Source: Microbacterium maritypicum (GTDB taxonomy: Bacteria > Actinomycetota > Actinomycetes > Actinomycetales > Microbacteriaceae). Taken from it: a stretch of 64,000 nucleotides of DNA. How positions within the stretch are numbered: position 1 is the stretch's first letter; every line of letters starts with the position of its first letter. The stretch lies in NCBI RefSeq assembly GCF_008868125.1, contig NZ_WAAQ01000001.1, positions 434,001 to 498,000 of the forward strand, written 5' to 3'. The notes under the pieces are model-generated. The model was not told where the DNA came from. It made no database searches and worked only from the letters and a program-made list of their open reading frames with translations. This document shows positions 58,405-64,000 of the stretch, one piece after another. Made by a program: the position numbers and the translations under genes.

Positions 58405-59115
58405 ATGAAGCTCGCACCCCGCCTGCACCGCCTGGGCAACGACATCGTCGCCTCGTACCTCATCGACCTGCCGGAGGGGATCACCCTGATCGATGCGGGC
58501 CTTCCCGGGCATTGGCGCGACCTCCAGCGCGAGCTCGAACTGATCGGTCGTCCGCTGTCCGATATCCGCGGCCTCGTCCTGACCCACGGCGACGGCGATC
58601 ACATCGGCTTCGCCGAGCGGCTGCGCACCGAGGCGGAGGTGCCGGTGTACATCCACACGGCCGACGCGCATCGAGTCCGCACCGGAGAGAAGCCCAAGAC
58701 CGCGATGGGACCGGCGAGGATCGGGCCCACGCTCGGCTTCTTCGCCTACGGCCTGCGCAAGAGCGCCCTGCGCACACCGCACGTGTCCGTCGTCACGGAA
58801 GTCGCCGACGGCGACGTGCTCGATCTGCCCGGTGCTCCGGTCGTCATCGGAATGCCCGGCCACTCGCCGGGGAGCATCGCGGTGCACGTGCCGGCCGTCG
58901 ACGCGGTGTTCGTCGGCGATGCGCTGACCACCCGGCACGTGCTGACAGGGCGGACCGGGGCTCAGCCCGCGCCGTTCACCGACGAGCCGGAGCGGGCGCT
59001 CGCCTCCCTCGACAAACTGGCGGGAGTCTCAGCATCGTGGGTGCTTCCCGGCCACGGAGCGCCCTGGCACGGCTCCCCGGCCGACATCGCCGCCGCGGTG
59101 CGGGCCTCGGCCTGA
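58405..59115 (+). CDS. MBL fold metallo-hydrolase
   Basis: 236 residues. ITLIDAGLPGHWRDL, then VLTHGDGDHIGFAERL (about 57-72), GMPGHSPGSIAVHVP, VFVGDAL and WVLPGHGAPW. The metal motif is HGDGDH, so the usual second His (HxHxDH) is Asp; the other ligands are in place. This variant could bind one metal or use the Asp. The divergent TetR gene and shared operator suggest it degrades or is induced by the TetR ligand. GAGGAT precedes ATG 58405. Confidence 0.9.
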   Translation: MKLAPRLHRLGNDIVASYLIDLPEGITLIDAGLPGHWRDLQRELELIGRPLSDIRGLVLTHGDGDHIGFAERLRTEAEVPVYIHTADAHRVRTGEKPKTAMGPARIGPTLGFFAYGLRKSALRTPHVSVVTEVADGDVLDLPGAPVVIGMPGHSPGSIAVHVPAVDAVFVGDALTTRHVLTGRTGAQPAPFTDEPERALASLDKLAGVSASWVLPGHGAPWHGSPADIAAAVRASA

Positions 59116-59124
59116 CGCTCGCGG

Positions 59125-59688
59125 TCAGGGGGTGCCGAGCACGGTATCGGTGTCGCTGACGATGATCTGCGGGGGATACAGCCCCATCACCTGCAGGGCG
59201 GCCGCATGGTTCTCGGCGCTCGATCCGGCGCACGCGTCGGCCGCGATCGTGACGTGAGCGCCGGCGTCGGCGGCGGCCAGTGCCGTCGAGATCACACAGC
59301 AGTCGGTCGAGACCCCGGCGAGCACGAGATGCCCTCCGCGTCCGACGATCGCCTCGAGCTCGGGCCCCCACTTGCCGAACGTCGGCAGGTCGATGCTCGG
59401 ATGCGGGGAGAGGCCGGCGGCTTCGGGCACCAGGGCGAACAGCGGGTCGCTCGGCGGCTGGTCGGCGAACGGCCATGCCGCGAAGTAGTCACCCCACGAG
59501 GTGGACCGATCGGGCGTCGGCATCCAGCGGGTGACGAGCACACGGTCGCCGAACGCGTCCGCGAGGGCGCGGATGCGTGGCATCGCCTCGCCGAAGAACG
59601 GTGAACCCCACGCGGAGTCTGGCGCGGCGAAGATCGCCTGCGGATCGATCACCACGAGCCAGGTGTCCCCGGTCGCCGGAGCGCTCAC
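59125..59688 (-). CDS. Isochorismatase family cysteine hydrolase
   Basis: 187 residues. The Asp-Lys-Cys triad is visible: Asp in WLVVIDPQAIF (about 15), Lys in LPTFGKWGPELE (about 107) and Cys in GVSTDCCVISTALAAADAG (about 132). Typical reactions are hydrolysis of nicotinamide, N-carbamoyl compounds or ureas. GTG 59688 overlaps the stop of the NCS1 permease by four bases, so it likely acts on the substrate that permease brings in. Confidence 0.9.
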   Translation of the reverse strand: MSAPATGDTWLVVIDPQAIFAAPDSAWGSPFFGEAMPRIRALADAFGDRVLVTRWMPTPDRSTSWGDYFAAWPFADQPPSDPLFALVPEAAGLSPHPSIDLPTFGKWGPELEAIVGRGGHLVLAGVSTDCCVISTALAAADAGAHVTIAADACAGSSAENHAAALQVMGLYPPQIIVSDTDTVLGTP

Positions 59689-61127
59689 ACCGCCTCCTGG
59701 CGCCGGATCTTCGCCGCCCTGGCGAAGTAGGTCACGAGGAACGACAGCACCAGGGCGAAGAACACCCCGAGGTTCGCATACGCCCACTCGCCGTCCCTGC
59801 CGCCGATGAGGAACAGCAGGTAGCCCTGCCAGTTGTTCCACGCGGCATCCTCGGCGAAGTTGTTCACGACCAGGCCCCAGCCGATCACGCTCGTCACAAC
59901 CAGGGTGCCGATCGAGGTCCAGTCCCACGCGCCGTAGCGACCGTTCTGATCGAACAGGGCCTCTTCGTCGTAGTCCTTCTTCCGGCGCAGGATGTCGGCG
60001 ATCAGGATTCCGGCCCACGAGGCGAGCGGCACACCGAGCGTGATCAGGAAGCTCTGGAACGGACCGAGGAAATCGGTGGCGAAGAACACCACGAAGACGG
60101 TGCCGATCGTGAGGATCACGCCGTCGATCGCCGCGGCCGACGGACGGGGGATGCGGATGCCGAGGCTGAGCAGCGTCAACCCGGAGGAGTAGATGCCCAG
60201 CACCGCTCCCGAGACGAGCGCGAGCACGGCGGTGAGCAGGAAGGGCACGAGCACCCACGTCGGCAGGATGGAGGCGAGCGCGCCGATCGGATCCGCAGCG
60301 ATCGCGTTCATGAGATCTTCGTCGGATCCGCCCAGCAGCAGACCGAACACCACGAGGATCACCGGTGCCACCGATCCTCCGATCGTGTTCCAGGCGACGA
60401 TCGCTCCGTCGGATGCCGTGCGCTTCTGGTAGCGCGACCAGTCGGCGGCGATGTTGATCCAGCCGAGGCCGAATCCGGTCATCACCATCACGAGCGCCCC
60501 GATCACCTGGCCGATGCCGCCGTCGGGTCGGGCCAGCACGGCGGCGAGGTCGATCGCCGGTGCGGCGAGGATGATGTAGAGCACGGTCACGACGCCGGTG
60601 ATCCACGTGAGCACCGACTGCAGCTTCATGATCGTGTGATAGCCGAGCACGGATGCCGTGACGATCAGTGCGGCGACGATCGCGGTCGCGACGACCTTGA
60701 GCCACACGCTGTCGCCGTCGCCTCCGAGCTGCGTGATGACGGTCGCGGTGGCGAGCACGGCCAGGATCGCGAGGAACGTCTCCCACCCGATCGAGGTCAG
60801 CCACGAGACGATGCCCGGCACCTTCTGGCCCTGCACGCCGAAGGCCGCGCGGGATAGCACCATGGTGGGCGCCGAGCCGCGCTTGCCGGCGATGGCGATG
60901 AGCCCGCAGAGCAGGAACGACACCACGATGCCGATGACCGAGACGATGGTCGCCTGCCAGAACGAGATGCCGAAGCCGAGCACGAACGACCCGTACGACA
61001 TGCCGAACACCGACACGTTCGCGGCGAACCACGGCCAGAAGAGGTCGCGAGGCTTCGCGGTGCGCTCGGACTCGGGGATGATCTCGATGCCCGCACGCTC
61101 GATGAGGGCCGGCTTGATGTCCGTCAT
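59685..61127 (-). CDS. NCS1 family nucleobase/cytosine permease
   Basis: 480 residues with about 12 helices. Family motifs: FWPWFAANVSVFGMSYGSFVLGFGISFWQA (helix 1), SRAAFGVQGQKVPGIVSWLTSIGWE and GFGLGWINIAADWSRYQKR. CodB-type permeases import cytosine, hydantoins, purines or related compounds with Na+ or H+. The coupled isochorismatase-family hydrolase suggests salvage of a nitrogen heterocycle or ureide. ATG 61127 set by the family's usual short N-terminus. Confidence 0.9.
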   Translation of the reverse strand: MTDIKPALIERAGIEIIPESERTAKPRDLFWPWFAANVSVFGMSYGSFVLGFGISFWQATIVSVIGIVVSFLLCGLIAIAGKRGSAPTMVLSRAAFGVQGQKVPGIVSWLTSIGWETFLAILAVLATATVITQLGGDGDSVWLKVVATAIVAALIVTASVLGYHTIMKLQSVLTWITGVVTVLYIILAAPAIDLAAVLARPDGGIGQVIGALVMVMTGFGLGWINIAADWSRYQKRTASDGAIVAWNTIGGSVAPVILVVFGLLLGGSDEDLMNAIAADPIGALASILPTWVLVPFLLTAVLALVSGAVLGIYSSGLTLLSLGIRIPRPSAAAIDGVILTIGTVFVVFFATDFLGPFQSFLITLGVPLASWAGILIADILRRKKDYDEEALFDQNGRYGAWDWTSIGTLVVTSVIGWGLVVNNFAEDAAWNNWQGYLLFLIGGRDGEWAYANLGVFFALVLSFLVTYFARAAKIRRQEAV

Positions 61128-61195
61128 CCTCACATCCTGGCACTGCCGGGGAGCGGCCGGGTGGCTTTCGTGAGGGGGTGGATCCGCCGCCGGCG

Positions 61196-62479
61196 TCAGC
61201 CGGCGAAGAACGACTGCGCCGTGCGGGCCAGATCGTGAAGGTCGCTGACCCCGGCGAGCTCTCGTGCGGAGTGCATCGACAGGATCGGGATGCCCACGTC
61301 CACCGTGCGGATGCCGAGGCGGGTCGCCGTGATCGGGCCGATCGTCGAGCCGCACGGCACGCTGTTGTTCGACACGAACTCCTGCGTCGCGACGCCGGCG
61401 CGCTCGCACCAGGTCCGCCACGACGCCGTGCCGATCGCATCCGTCGCGTAGCGCTGGTTGGCGTTGATCTTCAGGATGGGGCCGGAGCCGAGCACCGGCT
61501 GCACCACGGGATCGTGCTTGGCGGCGTAGTTGGGGTGCACCGAGTGGCCGACGTCGCTCGACAGGCACCACGACGAGGCATAGGCCTGGCGCCGTGCGGA
61601 TCCGTCGGCGCCGAGTCCCGCGTACAGGCGCTCGAGCACGTCTTCGAGGAAGGGGCCGGCGGCGCCCGAGCGCGATTCCGAGCCGAGCTCCTCGTGGTCG
61701 AAGGCGGCGAGCACGGCGATCGGCGCTCCGGGTGCCGGTTCCTGCGCCTCGAGGGCGACCACACCGGCATGCACCGAGGCGAGATCGTCGAGGCGGCCCG
61801 AGGCGAAGAACGCGCTGTCCTTGCCGAAGACCGCTCCGCGTGCGGAGTCGGCGGCGACCACGTCGTAGCCGCGGATCTCGGACGCGGAGACGTCCGCAGA
61901 CGCGGCGAGTTCCGCGAGGATGTCGGCGTCTGTCGCCTCTCCCAGTCCCCACACCGGCTGCGTCTCGGTCTGCTTGTCCAGGGCCAGGCCGTTGTTCACG
62001 CCGCGGTCGAGGTGGATCGCCAGCTGCGGCAGTCGCAGCAGCGGACCGGTGTCCGCAAGCACGACACGGCCGTCCGCCAGGGCCAGTCGCCCGGCGAGGC
62101 GCAACTCGCGGTCGAGCCACGAGTTCAGCAGCGGGCCGCCATACACCTCGACGGCGGCCTGCAGCCAGCCGCGCGAACCGGTGGTCGGCTGCGGCTTGAG
62201 CTTGAAACCGGGGGAATCGGTGTGCGCACCGAAGATCTGCACGGGTGTGGTCGCCACGGCATCCGCGGGCACGACCCAGGCGATCGCCGCACCGTCGCGC
62301 ACGACCACGTACCGACCGCCGGCCGGTGTCGGCCAGGCATCCTCTTCGCGCAGCCGCGTGAACCCTGCAGCTGCCAGCCGTCGAGCGACCTCCTCCGCCG
62401 CGTGGTAGCTCGAGGGCGACGCGGCGACGAAGTCGGCGAGATCCTCGGCGTGGGCGAGGGCTGCGGGGGTGACGGGCAT
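61196..62479 (-). CDS. M18 family aminopeptidase
   Basis: 427 residues from ATG 62479 (GGAAGG seven bases upstream). M18 markers: FGAHTDSPGFKLKP (first zinc His and Asp, about 91-104), FASGRLDDLASVHAGV, AAFDHEELGSESRSGAAGPF with catalytic Glu pair, SSDVGHSVHPNYAAKHDP and IPILSMHSARELAG with a zinc His. It removes N-terminal acidic residues from peptides in the cytoplasm. It stands alone; the upstream 62480-62629 stretch carries its promoter and the next gene's. Confidence 0.94.
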   Translation of the reverse strand: MPVTPAALAHAEDLADFVAASPSSYHAAEEVARRLAAAGFTRLREEDAWPTPAGGRYVVVRDGAAIAWVVPADAVATTPVQIFGAHTDSPGFKLKPQPTTGSRGWLQAAVEVYGGPLLNSWLDRELRLAGRLALADGRVVLADTGPLLRLPQLAIHLDRGVNNGLALDKQTETQPVWGLGEATDADILAELAASADVSASEIRGYDVVAADSARGAVFGKDSAFFASGRLDDLASVHAGVVALEAQEPAPGAPIAVLAAFDHEELGSESRSGAAGPFLEDVLERLYAGLGADGSARRQAYASSWCLSSDVGHSVHPNYAAKHDPVVQPVLGSGPILKINANQRYATDAIGTASWRTWCERAGVATQEFVSNNSVPCGSTIGPITATRLGIRTVDVGIPILSMHSARELAGVSDLHDLARTAQSFFAG

Positions 62480-62629
62480 GTCGTGACCTTCCTGAAGAGC
62501 GCGGTCCTTCGAGCGTAGTCGCGGTCTCCGTTCGGCAACGGCGCTATCGTTTTCGCGCCCGCCCGGGTTAGCCTTCCACTGGGGGAGACGCCGGTTCGGG
62601 GTCTCCGGTATTCGGGGAGAAGCTTTCAC

Positions 62630-64000
62630 ATGCGTGCGAACACACGTCTGTCCATCCGTCGTGCCGTCGCGGGGGCCACATCAGCACTGCTGCTGGCAGC
62701 AGGCCTCACCATCGTGACCGATGCGATCGCACCGACACCGGCCTCGGCCGCGCAGGACCCAACGAGCTGTCAGGGAACGGTGGCGCTGGTCAACGGCGGT
62801 TTCGAGGCGCCGGTGCTCCCGAACGCCTCGGTGTCGCTGACGTCGGCCCCACTGGTTCCCGGGTGGTCGACCACCGACAGCCTGAACCAGATCGAGCTCT
62901 GGAGCAGCGGTTTCAACGGCGTCACCGCGGCCGCGGGTCGGCAGTTCGCCGAGCTCAACGCCAACTCTCCGAGCAGGCTCTTCCAGGATGTCGCGACGAC
63001 CCCGGGGCAGACGCTCTCCTGGTCGCTGAAGCACCGAGGCCGCAGCGGCACCGATGTGATGCGCGTCGTGATCGGGTCGCCCACCGGCACTCTCGTGCAG
63101 AACGGCCCCAACCTCTCCGACGGGAGCACGGCCTGGGGCTCCCACACCGGCACCTACACCGTTCCCGCAGGGCAGACGGTGACGCGCTTCGGCTTCCAGG
63201 CGGTCAGCTCGGCGGGGGGCGTCGCCTCCGTCGGCAACTTCCTCGACGACATCACCTTCGGAACCGGGCCGTGCCTGATCACGACCAAGTCGGTGACCAA
63301 CCTCACGCGCGGGGGCACCACCGCCGAAGTGGGAGACACGCTGCGTTACACGGTCACGACGAACAACGGCGGCGGAAACCCGGCCCTGCAGTCGGTGTCG
63401 TCCGACGTGCTCGCCTCCGGGATCGACTTCGTGCCCGGCTCCCTCAAGATCATCAGCGGCGCGGGCACGGGCTCGCTCACCGATGCCACGGGCGACGACC
63501 GGGGCTCGTACACCTCGGGCAACCGCACGGTGCAGGTGCGTCTCGGCACCGGCGGCACCGCCACCGCCGGTGGATCCATCGGCGTGGGCGCGAGCACCAG
63601 CTACACCTTCGACGCCAAGGTCAACCTCTCGGCTGCGGCGAGCACCATCGTCAACGAGGCGCGGGTCGCCTTCCGCGACGACGTCGTGGGCCAGGACCGC
63701 ACCTCTGTCAGCCCGGAGACCCAGACGCCCGTGGGCGCGGCGGCGGATCTCGCCATCACCAAGTCGCTCGACACCGATCCGCTCGTCGCCGGACAGCCGG
63801 TCACGTTCTCGATCGGTGTGACGAACAACGGTCCGCAGACGGCGACCGGGGTGACCGTGACGGACCCGATCCCCTCCGGTGTCACGAGCGTCTCCGCCAC
63901 CTCTCCCGGCGCGACCTGCACGGTCGCGGCGACGGTCAGCTGCGCCGTCCCCGACATGGCCGTCGGGCAGAGCGTGCAGATCCAGGTGACGGGCACGCTC
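62630..64000 (+). CDS. Secreted DUF11-repeat surface protein, 3' truncated by the window edge
   Basis: The frame from ATG 62630 stays open to the last base (457 codons). GGGGAG lies about ten bases upstream. Signal peptide with an Arg-rich start and Ala-rich cleavage site (TPASAAQD, about 44). Residues about 50-215 form a beta domain like those binding sugars or calcium (ALVNGGFEAP, PGWSTTDSLNQIELW). Two or more DUF11 repeats follow (VGDTLRYTVTTNNGGG near 240, AGQPVTFSIGVTNNGPQTATG near 395), as in Gram-positive adhesins. The anchor region lies outside the window. Confidence 0.85.
   Translation, partial: MRANTRLSIRRAVAGATSALLLAAGLTIVTDAIAPTPASAAQDPTSCQGTVALVNGGFEAPVLPNASVSLTSAPLVPGWSTTDSLNQIELWSSGFNGVTAAAGRQFAELNANSPSRLFQDVATTPGQTLSWSLKHRGRSGTDVMRVVIGSPTGTLVQNGPNLSDGSTAWGSHTGTYTVPAGQTVTRFGFQAVSSAGGVASVGNFLDDITFGTGPCLITTKSVTNLTRGGTTAEVGDTLRYTVTTNNGGGNPALQSVSSDVLASGIDFVPGSLKIISGAGTGSLTDATGDDRGSYTSGNRTVQVRLGTGGTATAGGSIGVGASTSYTFDAKVNLSAAASTIVNEARVAFRDDVVGQDRTSVSPETQTPVGAAADLAITKSLDTDPLVAGQPVTFSIGVTNNGPQTATGVTVTDPIPSGVTSVSATSPGATCTVAATVSCAVPDMAVGQSVQIQVTGTL

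Noticed and set aside
1..64000. tRNA, rRNA, CRISPR array, transposase or phage gene
   Set aside because: Looked for on both strands; no clover-leaf candidates, repeat-spacer patterns or mobile-element proteins were recognised by eye.

Overview
The window looks like chromosomal DNA of a high-GC actinobacterium. It is most likely Microbacteriaceae, probably Microbacterium or a close relative. The signs are strong G/C at third codon positions, many GTG starts, small proteins of types I know from that family (a DUF7882-like 98-residue protein, a Rho_N-like 88-residue protein, an FBP zinc-finger protein), and a recurring TANNNT box placed 6-8 bases before a start codon with no ribosome binding site, which is the layout of leaderless mRNAs. 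No rRNA, tRNA, CRISPR array, insertion sequence or prophage was recognised.

Layout. 1-7000: 3' end of a MetE-like methyltransferase, surface and lipoprotein genes, small hypothetical proteins and a ThrE-type exporter. 7000-12800: a three-gene operon of two giant YhgE/Pip membrane proteins and a TetR repressor, with a predicted operator over the promoter. 12800-17200: lipoprotein, SDR dehydrogenase, an FHA-domain operon, a DadA-like oxidase, a NIPSNAP protein and the tail of a dead GNAT gene. 17200-21170: formylglycine-generating enzyme and the Cys-type sulfatase it should activate, then two envelope proteins. 21170-23950: two auxiliary aminoacyl-tRNA synthetase genes, each behind its own tRNA-sensing leader (a T-box before an AspRS, a Trp leader-peptide attenuator before a TrpRS). 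24000-26300: an AT-richer island with a secreted PIG-L deacetylase. 26300-33150: glycosyltransferase, hydrolase, MFS pump with two MarR regulators, old yellow enzyme, VOC protein and AraC regulator. 33150-39700: nuclease, Cache protein and GntR regulator, divergent from a complete polyamine-type ABC transporter. 39700-48930: CDGSH/haem-oxygenase-like pair, AraC/PhyH pair, GH114 lipoprotein, MFS pump, YbdK ligase, small stress proteins, a Met/Cys-rich copper-storage protein and FBP. 48920-57750: the kynurenine operon (kynA, an amidohydrolase, kynU, paaX-like) preceded by amidase and agmatine deiminase, divergent from TetR plus a PLP decarboxylase. 57800-64000: TetR/MBL pair with a double palindrome, an isochorismatase/NCS1 permease pair, M18 aminopeptidase, and the start of a DUF11 surface protein running off the window.

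How genes work together. Tryptophan is oxidised to anthranilate by KynA and KynU, and the translationally coupled amidohydrolase between them fills the place where a formamidase would be expected. The auxiliary TrpRS and AspRS are probably made only when the matching tRNA is uncharged, as with inhibitor-resistant spare synthetases. Polyamine import (PotABCD-like) and agmatine deiminase suggest use of polyamine-type compounds. Local repressors (TetR x3, MarR x2, GntR, PaaX, AraC x2) sit next to their likely targets, and several have clear palindromes at the target promoter.
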